Positions 1 through 9,540 are shown, counted from the stretch's first letter. The stretch is DNA of 64,000 nucleotides from an uncultured Pelagibacteraceae bacterium (GCA_902529105.1 CABZUW010000004.1:1-64000), one strand, 5' to 3'. The notes: generated by a model from the letters alone, not told the origin. Made by a program: numbers and translations.

Positions 1-16
1 AAGTAAATAAAATACT

Positions 17-2092
17 ATGCCAAAAAAAAAGAAAAAAAAATCTAATAAAAAAAGAAAAAATAAAAAAAAAAATAAATCAAAAAAAAGAAAAAAAATTCTT
101 AAATCAAAAAGAAAAAAGAAAATTAAATTAAAAAAAATAGAAGATACTGAGAGTCCAAAAGAACTTATTTATAAAGTTAAAACAGATTGGGTTAAAAAAG
201 CTACAGTAAATAAGTCTGAGTACGAAAAGAAGTATAGACAATCATTGAAAGATAACGACGGATTTTGGAAAAAGGAAGGTAAGCGAATTACGTGGATTAA
301 ACCTTACACGAAAATTAAAGATGTTAAATATAGTAAATCAGATGTACACATTAAATGGTTTTATGATGGAACTTTAAATGCCTCAGCAAATTGTATCGAT
401 AGACATTTAAAAAGAAATAAAGATAAAACCGCAATTATTTGGGTCGGTGATGATCCTAAGGTTCAAAAAAAAATTACATACAAACAGTTACATCAAGAAG
501 TTTCTAAAGCAGCAAATGGGTTAAAAGAGTTAGGAGTTAAAAAGGGAGATAGGGTTACAATATATTTAACTATGATACCCGAACTTGCTTACACGATGCT
601 GGCATGCGCAAGAATAGGTGCCATTCATTCTATAATTTTTGGTGGCTTCTCGCCTGATAGTATATCTGGAAGAATAAATGATTGTGAGTCTGATTACGTA
701 ATAACTGCGGATGAGGGCATAAGAGGCGGTAAGACTATTCATTTAAAATCAATAACAGACGAGGCATTAGTTGAATGTCCTAAAGTAAAAAAATGTATAG
801 TTATTAAAAGAACTGGAAATAGAATTAATTGGGATGAAAGTAGAGATGTTTGGTATCACGATATGATTAAAAATGTTTCTTCAAATTGCGAACCAGAAGA
901 AATGTGCGCAGAGGATCCGTTGTTTATACTTTATACATCTGGTTCGACGGGCAAACCTAAAGGCGTATTACATACAACTGGGGGCTATATGGTTTATGCG
1001 TCTATGACACACCAATATATTTTCAATTATAAGTCTAAAGATATTTATTGGTGTAGCGCGGATATCGGTTGGGTTACAGGACATAGTTATATAATTTACG
1101 GACCTCTATCTAATGGAGCTACTACTATTATGTTTGAGGGAATACCAACATATCCAGATAGTTCGAGATGGTGGCAAATTATCGATAAATACAAAGTAAA
1201 TATTTTTTATACTGCTCCAACTGCAATTAGAGCATTAATGAGAGAGGGAGATAAACCAGTTAAAAAAACCTCAAGAAAATCACTTAAATTGCTAGGAACT
1301 GTTGGTGAACCAATAAATCCTGAGGCTTGGCAATGGTATTTTAAAACTGTAGGAGACTCTAGATGCCCAATAGTTGACACTTGGTGGCAAACTGAAACTG
1401 GTGGAATTTTGATAAGCCCTCAAACTGGAGCCATAGATTTAAAACCTGGCTCAGCGACAAAGCCTTTTTATGGAATTAAGCCTGTATTAGTTGATAAAAA
1501 TGGAAAAGTTCTTAAAGGTGAAGCTCAAGGCAGATTGTGTATTGCACAATCGTGGCCAGGACAAATGAGAACTGTTTATGGTGATCATCAAAGATTTATA
1601 GACACTTACTTTTCACAGTTTGATGGTAAATATTTTACAGGAGATGGATGTAGGAGAGATAAAGATGGATATTATTGGATCACAGGCAGAGTTGATGATG
1701 TAATAATTGTCTCTGGCCATAACCTAGGTACAGCTGAAATAGAAAGTGCATTTGTAGCTCACCCTAAAGTGGCAGAAGCCGCAGTAGTTGGATATCCTCA
1801 TGATATTAAAGGTAACGGTTTATATTGCTACGTAACTCTTAATGTAGGTGAAGAACCAAATGGAGAACTTGAAAGAGATTTAAAATTATGGGTAAGAAAG
1901 CAAATTGGACCTATAGCTACACCAGATCTAATCCATTTTTCACCCGGACTTCCTAAAACAAGATCTGGAAAAATAATGAGAAGGATATTGAGAAAAATTG
2001 CAGCAAACGAGCATGATCAACTCGGTGATACAACTACACTTGCAGATCCTTCGGTAGTAAAGAGCTTGGTTAGCGAAAGAAAAAATATTTAA
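17..2092 (+). CDS. acs: Acetyl-CoA synthetase with lysine-rich N-terminal tail
   Basis: AMP-forming acetate-CoA ligase (acetate + ATP + CoA to acetyl-CoA), cytosolic. The adenylate-forming P-loop [11 protein letters not shown] lies near residues 306-316, the WWQTETGG motif near 457, and the C-terminal catalytic-lysine motif SGKIMRR puts the lysine at about residue 652, equivalent to Lys609 of the 652-residue E. coli enzyme by family knowledge. The 43-residue offset is an extra N-terminus: residues 3-40 are almost all Lys, Arg, Asn and Ser, and the normal Acs start resembles the region from about residue 58. No later ATG fits, so the ATG at 17 is kept. The end overlaps the convergent next gene by 4 bases. 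The acetate-type symporter downstream supports an acetate-scavenging role. Confidence 0.95.
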   Translation: MPKKKKKKSNKKRKNKKKNKSKKRKKILKSKRKKKIKLKKIEDTESPKELIYKVKTDWVKKATVNKSEYEKKYRQSLKDNDGFWKKEGKRITWIKPYTKIKDVKYSKSDVHIKWFYDGTLNASANCIDRHLKRNKDKTAIIWVGDDPKVQKKITYKQLHQEVSKAANGLKELGVKKGDRVTIYLTMIPELAYTMLACARIGAIHSIIFGGFSPDSISGRINDCESDYVITADEGIRGGKTIHLKSITDEALVECPKVKKCIVIKRTGNRINWDESRDVWYHDMIKNVSSNCEPEEMCAEDPLFILYTSGSTGKPKGVLHTTGGYMVYASMTHQYIFNYKSKDIYWCSADIGWVTGHSYIIYGPLSNGATTIMFEGIPTYPDSSRWWQIIDKYKVNIFYTAPTAIRALMREGDKPVKKTSRKSLKLLGTVGEPINPEAWQWYFKTVGDSRCPIVDTWWQTETGGILISPQTGAIDLKPGSATKPFYGIKPVLVDKNGKVLKGEAQGRLCIAQSWPGQMRTVYGDHQRFIDTYFSQFDGKYFTGDGCRRDKDGYYWITGRVDDVIIVSGHNLGTAEIESAFVAHPKVAEAAVVGYPHDIKGNGLYCYVTLNVGEEPNGELERDLKLWVRKQIGPIATPDLIHFSPGLPKTRSGKIMRRILRKIAANEHDQLGDTTTLADPSVVKSLVSERKNI

Positions 2093-2715
2093 AAATTTAT
2101 AAGCTTTTGAAATTCTTCTTTTATGTTATCCCATTTAAGTATCATAGAATTTAAAACTATTTTTCTGTCTAATGTTTTTAATTCCTCTGCTATTGGAGCC
2201 CATTCGTAAAGCGCTAATGCACTTTTATTAAAAGGTAAATCATTAGAGTATTTTTTCCAATCAATATTATGATATCTTTCTTCAAATAATTTTCTTGCTT
2301 TTTCAATTACTTCTTCTGGCATCCCATTTAATTTTTCTCTTTCTAAAATAGAATTATAAATTTTTTTTGCGTGTCCACCTTCTTGAAAATTTATTGTAAT
2401 GTTTAAGTAAGAGAACGAATAAAATATCATATCCTGTAAAGCCACATAGTAAATATTCCATTTTGATTTGTTTATAGATCCTAGAAATTTTTCATTATCA
2501 AAATGCAAAACATATTTAGTTCCCATTCTAGTTTTTAAATATCCATAAAGGGTAACTTGAGTAACCCATGCAGATTTCTTTTGTACAAAATCCTCTAAAT
2601 CATCCAAATTGTTGATTTTTTTCTTTGGTAAAATAGCTTTGAACATTGCAAGCAAATAAACTTTGAAATCCTCAAGTTTGATGTCTTTTAGATTAAATCT
2701 GTATTTTAGAACCAT
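2089..2715 (-). CDS. Conserved-looking hypothetical protein
   Basis: I do not recognise this family. From the ATG at 2715 it is 208 residues; a TTG start at 2781 would add 22 residues, but the ATG is preferred. It looks soluble, with no signal peptide or clear membrane span. It has many aromatic residues in the middle ([13 protein letters not shown] near residue 115), a GGHAKK segment, and a mixed-charge helical C-terminus. It sits between acs and the sodium symporter pair, convergent with acs and divergent from the symporter, so a link to acetate metabolism is possible but only by position. Confidence 0.6.
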   Translation of the reverse strand: MVLKYRFNLKDIKLEDFKVYLLAMFKAILPKKKINNLDDLEDFVQKKSAWVTQVTLYGYLKTRMGTKYVLHFDNEKFLGSINKSKWNIYYVALQDMIFYSFSYLNITINFQEGGHAKKIYNSILEREKLNGMPEEVIEKARKLFEERYHNIDWKKYSNDLPFNKSALALYEWAPIAEELKTLDRKIVLNSMILKWDNIKEEFQKLINF

Positions 2716-2820
2716 TTGACTACTTAAGGTTGTTTTATAAGCTAAAAATACCACAATTTGTAGCTTTTTTAGGGGTTCCAATAAATTTGATAATGAGTAT
2801 GGTAATTTCTTTTAACCTAT

Positions 2821-2828
2821 AGGGAGGG
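2821..2828 (+). promoter_or_regulatory. Strong Shine-Dalgarno site for the symporter small subunit
   Basis: The sequence agggaggg lies seven bases before the ATG at 2835. Most genes in this window have little or no recognisable ribosome site, so this points to efficient translation of the symporter pair. It also fixes the start of the small subunit. Confidence 0.7.
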
Positions 2829-2834
2829 AAAAAA

Positions 2835-3098
2835 ATGTCAAAACAAGCACAACATTGGGAAAAAACCAGAAATTTGCTTTTTGTAACATTAGCAATTTGG
2901 TTTGTTTTCTCGATTGGCATCTTTTTCTTCGCGACTGAAATGAACGCTTCTGGCATTAAACCATTTGGATATCCTTTAACGTATTGGTTTACATGTCAAG
3001 GTTCTCTTGGAATTTTTGTAATCTTAATTTTTTGGTTTGCAGGCAGACAAGAGAAAATCGATGAAGAGTTTGGTTTCACCGAGAGAGAGGATGACTAA
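2835..3098 (+). CDS. DUF4212 sodium:substrate symporter small subunit
   Basis: An 87-residue inner-membrane protein with two predicted membrane segments (about residues 15-35 and 47-67) and an acidic tail. The N-terminal HWEKTRNL and the GYPLTYWF segment are characteristic of the DUF4212 small subunit that accompanies large solute:sodium symporters of the VC_2705 type. Its last base is the first base of the large-subunit ATG (TAATG), so the two are translationally coupled. The pair probably imports acetate or another small organic acid, judging from nearby acs; the substrate is inferred. Confidence 0.9.
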   Translation: MSKQAQHWEKTRNLLFVTLAIWFVFSIGIFFFATEMNASGIKPFGYPLTYWFTCQGSLGIFVILIFWFAGRQEKIDEEFGFTEREDD

Positions 3099-4918
3099 TG
3101 ATTAAAGGTAAATTTATAGACAACTTGCCAAAAGTTTATGGAATTTATACAGGGGGTTTCCTTGGTTTCATAATTCTCATGGCAATTGCGGAACAAGCTG
3201 GGATGTCTGCGAAGATGATAGGAATTTTCTTCGTTGCATTTACAGTTTTAATCTATGCGCTAATCGGATACTTATCAAGAACACTTCAAGTAGACGCTTA
3301 TTACGTAGCCGGAAGGCAGGTTCCAACTGTATTTAATGGAATGGCGACTGCAGCAGACTGGATGTCTGGTGCTTCATTTGTTGCTATGGCAGGTGGAATA
3401 TACTTCAAAGGCTATGGTTATATGGCTCTGCTAGTTGGATGGACTGGTGGATACGTTTTAGTTGCATCTTTATTAGCACCATACTTAAGAAAATTTGGAT
3501 GTTACACAGTTCCAGATTTTATCGGAACTAGATATGGTGGAAACATGGCAAGATTATCTGCAGTGATCGTTTTAACGGTTGCTTCATTCACATACGTGAC
3601 AGCTCAGATTAATGCTACAGGAACTATTGCATCAGTTGCACTAGATATTCCTTTTAATATTGCTGTATACGTCGGTTTAGCAAGTATATTGATGTGTTCA
3701 ATGCTTGGTGGAATGAGAGCAGTTACTTGGACCCAAGTTGCTCAGTACATTGTATTAATTATTGCATATTTAATACCGGTGTTCTGGATTAGTAACAAAA
3801 TAGGCGCTGGTTTCTTCCCGCACTTTATGTTAGCGGATGAAGTTGCTAGAATTGCTGAACTTGAAAATCAATTTGGTCTAGGTACTATCAAAAACTCAGC
3901 AGCTGATTTAGCTACAGTACCAAAAGGTTTAGCTGGAATAACTAAAGCTCACTCTGATGTTAACACAACACCTTGGAAATTTATTTCATTGGCAGTTTGT
4001 ATGATGGCTGGAACAGCTTCATTACCTCACGTAATGATGAGATACTTTACAACTCCAAGTGTGAAAGCAGCTAGAAGATCAGTAGGTTGGTCTTTATTCT
4101 TTATATTCCTACTATATTCTTCTGCACCTATGTTAGCGACTTTATCAAAACTTTCTTTGATGGATCCAAATCTATCAACAGGAATTATTGGTAAATCGAT
4201 TGCAGATGTACAGGCTATAGACTGGTATCAAAACTGGAACCAAGCTAATCTAATGTTCGTAAGCGACTTTAATGGAAATGGAACACTTGAATTAAACGAG
4301 TTTTTCATGGGTGGTAAAGCCGTTGTATTAGCGACACCAGAAGTTGCTGGATTACCATATGTAATTTCAGGTCTAGTTGCTGCTGGAGGTATGGCTGCTG
4401 CCATGTCAACTGCAGACGGATTAGTGCTTGCAATTTCAAATGCTTTATCGCACGACATTTACTACAAGATGATTAATCCGAAAGCTGAAACAGCTAAAAG
4501 ATTAATTGTAGCAAGGGTATTACTTGTAATAATTGGTTTTGCTGGAGCAACAATTGCAGCTCTTGAAATTCAAGGTATTCTTGGTTCGGTAATTTGGGCA
4601 TTTGACTTTGCGATGTCTGGATTATTCTTCCCACTAGTACTGGGAGTATGGTGGAAGAGAGCGAATGCACAAGGTGCTGTTGCAGGAATGTTGTTAGGTC
4701 TAATATCAGGTTCTGCTTACTTAATTTGGGTAAGAAACGGTGGAGCTGGCTTCTGGGGAGTTACACAGTTAACTTTCGGTATAGTCGGATCACTTGTAAG
4801 CTTAGTTTCAATGATTGTAGTAAGCTTGATAACTAAAGCGCCAGATTCTGCTACGCAGAAAATGGTTGACGAAGTTAGAGTACCTAGCGGTAAAACTGTA
4901 CTAGGAAAACAACACTAA
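3098..4918 (+). CDS. Sodium:solute symporter large subunit (ActP/VC_2705-like)
   Basis: A 606-residue polytopic inner-membrane transporter of the solute:sodium symporter family. It shows the family's early core (YYVAGRQVPTVFNGMATAADWMSG near residues 68-91), many hydrophobic helices and the PHVMMRYFTTPS motif near residue 311. A loop at residues 390-401 reads D-F-N-G-N-G-T-L-E-L-N-E, which fits the 12-residue EF-hand calcium loop (Asp1, Asn3, Asn5, Gly6, hydrophobic 8, Glu12). It overlaps the small subunit by one base. It most resembles acetate/organic-acid permeases; substrate is inferred from family and from acs. Confidence 0.9.
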   Translation: MIKGKFIDNLPKVYGIYTGGFLGFIILMAIAEQAGMSAKMIGIFFVAFTVLIYALIGYLSRTLQVDAYYVAGRQVPTVFNGMATAADWMSGASFVAMAGGIYFKGYGYMALLVGWTGGYVLVASLLAPYLRKFGCYTVPDFIGTRYGGNMARLSAVIVLTVASFTYVTAQINATGTIASVALDIPFNIAVYVGLASILMCSMLGGMRAVTWTQVAQYIVLIIAYLIPVFWISNKIGAGFFPHFMLADEVARIAELENQFGLGTIKNSAADLATVPKGLAGITKAHSDVNTTPWKFISLAVCMMAGTASLPHVMMRYFTTPSVKAARRSVGWSLFFIFLLYSSAPMLATLSKLSLMDPNLSTGIIGKSIADVQAIDWYQNWNQANLMFVSDFNGNGTLELNEFFMGGKAVVLATPEVAGLPYVISGLVAAGGMAAAMSTADGLVLAISNALSHDIYYKMINPKAETAKRLIVARVLLVIIGFAGATIAALEIQGILGSVIWAFDFAMSGLFFPLVLGVWWKRANAQGAVAGMLLGLISGSAYLIWVRNGGAGFWGVTQLTFGIVGSLVSLVSMIVVSLITKAPDSATQKMVDEVRVPSGKTVLGKQH

Positions 4919-4933
4919 ATTATATAGTATAAA

Positions 4934-4958
4934 AAGGGGCGAGTTTATTTCGCCCCTT
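4934..4958. other. GC-rich hairpin after the symporter gene
   Basis: A perfect 9-bp stem (aaggggcga / tcgcccctt) with a 7-base loop lies between the symporter stop and the next ATG. On the plus strand it is followed by A residues rather than T. The T tract follows the stem only when read on the minus strand, where no gene ends. It may stabilise the symporter mRNA 3' end or act as a non-canonical terminator. Confidence 0.6.
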
Positions 4959-4967
4959 AAAAAATTC

Positions 4968-5318
4968 ATGAGTGCAAATTTTCATCCTCTAATTTATTTA
5001 ATTGATTATATATTAGGCGTCATTATGTGGACTCTTATTGGAAGGGTTGCGATGAATATCTTTCAAAGACAGGATTCAGAATTTTTTTTTATGAAAGTAT
5101 TTGTTAAAATGACTGATCCGTTTATAAGAATGTTTAGATTTATAACTCCGTCTTTTATTGTTGCTCCGCTAGTTCCCCTCTATGTTGCATGGTTTTTTTA
5201 TATGTTCCGTTTTTACCTAATGCCTTACTTAATGGGTTATTCTGTAATGGGGATGTTGTCTTTTCCACTCGAGAGTGAGATAGCAACACAAATATACCAA
5301 ATATTTGGTAAAAATTAA
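4968..5318 (+). CDS. YggT-like small integral membrane protein
   Basis: A 116-residue membrane protein. A first hydrophobic segment (about residues 9-28) is followed by a loop with the TDPFIRMFRFITPSF stretch, then two more hydrophobic stretches near 63-95. This layout, and the 'T/S-DP-hydrophobic-R...I-P' segment, resemble YggT-family proteins, whose molecular role is poorly defined (osmotic tolerance and envelope roles have been suggested). The ATG is only ten bases after the hairpin at 4934-4958. The similarity is moderate; it could be another small membrane family. Confidence 0.6.
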   Translation: MSANFHPLIYLIDYILGVIMWTLIGRVAMNIFQRQDSEFFFMKVFVKMTDPFIRMFRFITPSFIVAPLVPLYVAWFFYMFRFYLMPYLMGYSVMGMLSFPLESEIATQIYQIFGKN

Positions 5319-5361
5319 TTCAAAAAAAAAACAAATATTGATACTAGTGTAGTAGTAATCA

Positions 5362-6021
5362 ATGAAAAAAATAAAAATATCTCCATCTATATTGTCTGCT
5401 GATTTTAGTGAGCTGGGAAAGGAAATAAAAAGACTTGATGAGGCAGGTGCTGATCTAATTCATGTAGATGTGATGGATGGTCATTTTGTTCCTAATTTAA
5501 CAATTGGTCCGCCTGTAATAAAAGCCTTGAGAAAGTTTACTAATATTCCATTTGATGTTCATCTTATGATTTCACCAGTTCACAAGTACATAAAGGATTT
5601 TGCTGATGCAGGATCAGACATAATAACCATACACCCTGAGGCTACAGATAATCTAAAAAGTTCAATAAATCATATTAAAGATATGAAAAAAAAAGTCGGT
5701 ATCTCTTTAAATCCAGATAAGCCGATAAGTCTGATTAAAAATTATCTAAAAGACATTGATTTAGTTTTAATCATGAGTGTTTATCCTGGATTTGGAGGTC
5801 AGAAATTTATTCCTGAAGTGGTAAATAAAATCAGTGAATTAGAGAACGTAAGAAAAACAAATAATTTTAAATTTGAGATAGAAGTGGATGGTGGCATAGA
5901 CTTTACAAATTCAAAAGAGGTTATAAATGCCGGTGCAAATATTCTAGTATCAGGCACTACAATATTTAAAGAAAATAATGGAGATTTAAAAAAAAATATC
6001 GAAACTTTAAAGAAAATCTAG
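5362..6021 (+). CDS. rpe: Ribulose-phosphate 3-epimerase
   Basis: Interconverts ribulose 5-phosphate and xylulose 5-phosphate in the pentose phosphate pathway; cytosolic TIM barrel of usual length (219 residues). Diagnostic stretches are SPSILSADF at the start, HVDVMDGHFVPN near residues 34-45 (metal-binding His and catalytic Asp), DVHLMI near 68, MSVYPGFGGQKF near 139-150 and EVDGGID near 174. The heparinase-like gene begins one base after its stop, so the two are probably cotranscribed. The order rpe-heparinase-purH is familiar from alphaproteobacteria. Confidence 0.97.
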   Translation: MKKIKISPSILSADFSELGKEIKRLDEAGADLIHVDVMDGHFVPNLTIGPPVIKALRKFTNIPFDVHLMISPVHKYIKDFADAGSDIITIHPEATDNLKSSINHIKDMKKKVGISLNPDKPISLIKNYLKDIDLVLIMSVYPGFGGQKFIPEVVNKISELENVRKTNNFKFEIEVDGGIDFTNSKEVINAGANILVSGTTIFKENNGDLKKNIETLKKI

Positions 6022-6022
6022 A

Positions 6023-7651
6023 ATGAGATTAAAAAATTCTATAAATTTTTTTAAATATTTTAAAAATATAATTAATTTAGAGTTAAGAAAGTTTTATCTA
6101 AATACATCTTATTATGACGGTAAAATATCTAAATTAGACATAAAAAATTTAATTTACAGACCAAATCCATCTACATTCGACAGCATAATTAAATACAATA
6201 AAGAAAAAATAAATATTGAAACCTTAAATACAAATATAATTTGGAAAAATTATAACATAAATGATAGATCATATAAAAAGTTACATAATTTCTTTTGGCT
6301 TTTTTCAGTAGATTTAAAATCTTCAAATGAGATTATTCAATCAATAATTAAAAGCTGGATCGATAAAAATTCTAAATATAATGATCAAGTATGGGAAATA
6401 GATGTTTTATCAAAAAGAGTTATTTCCTGGTTGAGTAATTCTAAATTAACATATGAAGATGGTAATGATGATTTTAAAATTCAATTTAACTTTATTATAA
6501 GAAAGCAATTAAAGCATCTTATTAACCAAATTAATAAATCTGACACAATAGATGATAAAATTATATCCTGCACCGCAATAATTTTAGGCGGATTGTGTTA
6601 TCAAGATGAATATTTGAGAAATTATGGTTTTAATTTATTAAGAAAAATAATTAATAAATGTTTAGATAAAAATCTATTCCCAAAATCAAGAAGTTTGAGA
6701 CAGTTAGCATTTTACCTTAAGTACCTAATTTTAATTAGAGAATTACTTAAAGACTCACAACACGAGATACCAGATTATTTAGATGAAACTATTTATTACT
6801 TAGGGCGTGGTTATAGTTATTTAATTGGTAATTCAAATACCTCTTTTCTATTTAATGGAAACAACGAGACAAAAAATAGTGACTTTGATTTATATTTAAA
6901 AAGTAATGGTTATAAATTTAAGTGTGATGAAAACATAATAGGTGATTACGGATTTTTAAAAGGGAAAAAAATGTCCATAATTATGGACTTAGGTAAAGCA
7001 CCTGAAAACCAATTTTCTCAAAATTATCAGTCTGGTCCCTTATCTTTTGAATTGGATTATTTAGGTGAGAAGTTAATATGTAACTCTGGTTATTTTCAGA
7101 AAATAGATCATCAACTTAACAATATATCTAGATCTTCAGCTTCACATTCAACTTTGACACTTGATAATAGCTCGGTTTCTCAATTTCTTTTTGAAAATAA
7201 CAGTAAAAAACTTGTAAATAAAAATTTTAAAATTATTTCAAAAAAAGTCGTATCTGATAACAATAAATGGATATTAGAGGGATCACACGATGGTTATTTA
7301 AAAAGATATGGTGTAATACATAGTAGAAAAATTGAAATATCCAATAAAGATTTTGTAATTAATGGTTTAGACAGACTTTTAAAAAAAAAAAATCACAAGT
7401 CAGTAACTTTTGAGATCAGATTTCATATGTATCCAGGGACTAAGGTTACCAAAACCATTGATGGTAATACTATTTTGATAGACATGAAAAATGCAGGATG
7501 GAAATTTACTTGTAAAAATCAAAAAATAAATTTTGAAACTGGTTTATTTTTTGGAAAAAAAAATAATTATTCAGAAAATCAAAATATTTATATATATGGT
7601 AAAACCTCTGAGAATGATGAAAATATAAATTGGATATTCCAGAAAATATGA
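6023..7651 (+). CDS. Heparinase II/III family protein
   Basis: A 542-residue protein of the heparinase II/III-like polysaccharide lyase family. The N-terminal half is an alpha-helical toroid region (WEIDVLSKRVISWL near 123-136, RSLRQLAFYLKYL near 224-236). The C-terminal half is beta-rich, with SGPLSFELDYLGEKLICNSG near 337-356 and SRSSASHSTLTLDN near 370-383, the region that carries the family histidine. There is no signal peptide, as in the standard alphaproteobacterial neighbour of purH. The true substrate is unknown for this branch, and a role in cell-envelope polysaccharide turnover is only inferred. The stop overlaps the preferred purH ATG (ATGA). Confidence 0.85.
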   Translation: MRLKNSINFFKYFKNIINLELRKFYLNTSYYDGKISKLDIKNLIYRPNPSTFDSIIKYNKEKINIETLNTNIIWKNYNINDRSYKKLHNFFWLFSVDLKSSNEIIQSIIKSWIDKNSKYNDQVWEIDVLSKRVISWLSNSKLTYEDGNDDFKIQFNFIIRKQLKHLINQINKSDTIDDKIISCTAIILGGLCYQDEYLRNYGFNLLRKIINKCLDKNLFPKSRSLRQLAFYLKYLILIRELLKDSQHEIPDYLDETIYYLGRGYSYLIGNSNTSFLFNGNNETKNSDFDLYLKSNGYKFKCDENIIGDYGFLKGKKMSIIMDLGKAPENQFSQNYQSGPLSFELDYLGEKLICNSGYFQKIDHQLNNISRSSASHSTLTLDNSSVSQFLFENNSKKLVNKNFKIISKKVVSDNNKWILEGSHDGYLKRYGVIHSRKIEISNKDFVINGLDRLLKKKNHKSVTFEIRFHMYPGTKVTKTIDGNTILIDMKNAGWKFTCKNQKINFETGLFFGKKNNYSENQNIYIYGKTSENDENINWIFQKI

Positions 7652-9192
7652 ATAAAAGAATTAAAACAGCACTAATATCAGTAAGCAACAAATCAATATT
7701 AAAAATTTTAATTAAAAATTTATCTAAATATAAAATTAAAATTATAAGTTCGGGGGGAACATATAAAACAATAAAGAGTTATGGTTATAAATGTACGGAA
7801 GTATCAAAATTTACGAATTTTCCAGAATTGCTAGACGGAAGAGTAAAAACACTTCACCCTAAGATACATGCTGGAATTTTAAGTGATAGAGATAATAAAA
7901 AACATATGAAAGATCTTAAGAATCAAAATTTTGAGGAAATAGATTTGGTAATTTGTAACTTTTATCCTTTCGATAAAGTTTTAAAAATAACGAATAATAA
8001 CAACAAAATAATAGAGAATATCGATATAGGTGGGCCCGCTATGGTTAGAGCTGCTGCAAAAAATTATAAAAATGTGACTGTAATAACATCTTGTGATGAT
8101 TATGAAAATTTATTAAATGAATTAAAATTGAGGAAAGGATCGACCTCATTAACTTTTAGAAGAAACATGTCTGAGAAAGCTTTCATGGAAACTGGAAGCT
8201 ATGATGCTTCGATTTTTAATTATTTCTCTAAAGTTTCAAAAAATATTTATCCTGAAAAGAAATTAATTGTATCAACTAAAGTTAAAGAATTAAGATACGG
8301 AGAAAATCCACACCAAACTGGGGCGATTTATTCATTGAATGAAAATCAGAAGATTAAACAATTACATGGCAAAATGTTAAGCTATAATAATTATAATGAT
8401 ATTTATTCTGCTCTTCTTATATCAAAATCACTTCCAAATAACTTGGGGACTGTAATAGTTAAACATGCAAATCCATGCGGAGTATCAATTAACAAAGGTA
8501 AAATTAATAGTTTCAAATCTGCTTTATCCTGTGATCCAACAAGTGCTTTTGGGGGAATAGTTTCTTGTAACTTTAAGTTAGATGAAAAAACTGCAAAAGA
8601 AATTAACAAAATTTTTTTTGAGGTTGTTTTAGCAGATGGTTTTGATTTTAAAGCTTTGAAGGAATTAAAAAAAAAGAAGAATTTACGTATTATTGACTCA
8701 AGGAGTTTTAGAATTAAGGATTTCTCAAATTTTACTAACAACTTTAATAATCTACTCACTCAATCAACGGACTTAAAACCTTTTAATTTAAATAATTTTA
8801 AAGTCGTTTCTAAAATAAAACCTTCAAAAAAAATTATGGATAATCTTATGTTCGCATTTAACGTATGCAGATTTGTCAAATCTAATGCGATTGTAATTAC
8901 CAAAGATTTTTCTACAGTTGGAATAGGGTCTGGGCAGGCAAGTAGAGTCGATAGTTGCAGAATTGCTATAAATAAACTTAGAAGTCAAAATAAAAATTAT
9001 AAGCGAGATGAACTATATGCCGCCTCTGATGCCTTTTTTCCATTTACAGACGGCATTGAGGAACTTGTTTTATCTGGTGTTAAAGCTATTATTCAACCCT
9101 CTGGATCTATTAATGACAAAGAAATTATTAAGTTTGCTAATAAACTTGGAATAATTTTAGTTTTTTCTAAAACAAGACATTTTAGACATTAG
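7648..9192 (+). CDS. purH: Bifunctional AICAR formyltransferase / IMP cyclohydrolase
   Basis: Catalyses the last two steps of IMP synthesis. The N-terminal MGS-like cyclohydrolase domain starts with KTALISVSNKS and has SSGGTYK near residue 37 and DGRVKTLHPKIHAG near 64-77. The C-terminal transformylase domain shows KELRYGENPHQ near 214, VKHANPCG near 272-279, DPTSAFGG near 300, and ends in the typical RHFRH. The start at 7648 is preferred because it forms an ATGA overlap with the upstream stop; an in-frame ATG at 7630 would add six residues. The length (514) is normal. Confidence 0.97.
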   Translation: MNKRIKTALISVSNKSILKILIKNLSKYKIKIISSGGTYKTIKSYGYKCTEVSKFTNFPELLDGRVKTLHPKIHAGILSDRDNKKHMKDLKNQNFEEIDLVICNFYPFDKVLKITNNNNKIIENIDIGGPAMVRAAAKNYKNVTVITSCDDYENLLNELKLRKGSTSLTFRRNMSEKAFMETGSYDASIFNYFSKVSKNIYPEKKLIVSTKVKELRYGENPHQTGAIYSLNENQKIKQLHGKMLSYNNYNDIYSALLISKSLPNNLGTVIVKHANPCGVSINKGKINSFKSALSCDPTSAFGGIVSCNFKLDEKTAKEINKIFFEVVLADGFDFKALKELKKKKNLRIIDSRSFRIKDFSNFTNNFNNLLTQSTDLKPFNLNNFKVVSKIKPSKKIMDNLMFAFNVCRFVKSNAIVITKDFSTVGIGSGQASRVDSCRIAINKLRSQNKNYKRDELYAASDAFFPFTDGIEELVLSGVKAIIQPSGSINDKEIIKFANKLGIILVFSKTRHFRH

Positions 9193-9527
9193 TTTATTTT
9201 ATCAATTTTTGCGGCAAGAACAAAATCACTTTCATGTAATCCATTGATAGCATGAGTAAATATTTTTATTTTAGCGTATCCCCATCCAAACCAAATATCG
9301 GGATGATGTCCTTCCTTTTCAGCTAAGTTTCCTACTTTATTTATAAAAGATTGACTCTCTAAAAAATCATTAAATTTAAATTCTTTTATTAAAAAGTAAC
9401 TTTCGTTATTTTCGGATTTTACATCCCACCCGTCCACCTTTTTTAAATATTTATGGATTTCATTTAAATCAAAGCTAGGTATTCCACCTTCACAAGGTAT
9501 ACATTTTTTTTCTGATAAATCAGTCAT
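9189..9527 (-). CDS. phhB: Pterin-4a-carbinolamine dehydratase
   Basis: A 112-residue protein that dehydrates 4a-hydroxytetrahydrobiopterin; related proteins also act as partners of other pteridine reactions. The family motif EKEGHHPDI is near residues 70-78 with the two active-site histidines, followed by the strand-helix segment KIKIFTHAINGLHESDF. Two cysteines (CIPC) near residues 9-12 belong to an N-terminal arm seen in many bacterial copies. The start codon is preceded by a strong aggagg site and lies 13 bases behind the tRNA-Gly 3' end, so both are probably transcribed together. It is convergent with purH, overlapping 4 bases. Confidence 0.93.
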   Translation of the reverse strand: MTDLSEKKCIPCEGGIPSFDLNEIHKYLKKVDGWDVKSENNESYFLIKEFKFNDFLESQSFINKVGNLAEKEGHHPDIWFGWGYAKIKIFTHAINGLHESDFVLAAKIDKIN

Positions 9528-9530
9528 TTT

Positions 9531-9536
9531 CCTCCT
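9531..9536 (-). promoter_or_regulatory. Shine-Dalgarno site of phhB next to the tRNA 3' end
   Basis: Read on the minus strand, an aggagg core sits a few bases before the phhB ATG and directly behind the encoded CCA of tRNA-Gly. It supports the chosen phhB start and the tRNA-phhB dicistron. Confidence 0.7.
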
Positions 9537-9540
9537 ATAA

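Noticed and set aside
4934-4958. Canonical Rho-independent terminator for the symporter operon.
   Set aside because: The plus strand has no T tract after the stem, so it was listed only as a hairpin.
7630-7647. Longer purH start at 7630.
   Set aside because: It would overlap the upstream gene by 22 bases; the ATG at 7648 forms a typical ATGA junction and begins at the usual PurH N-terminus.
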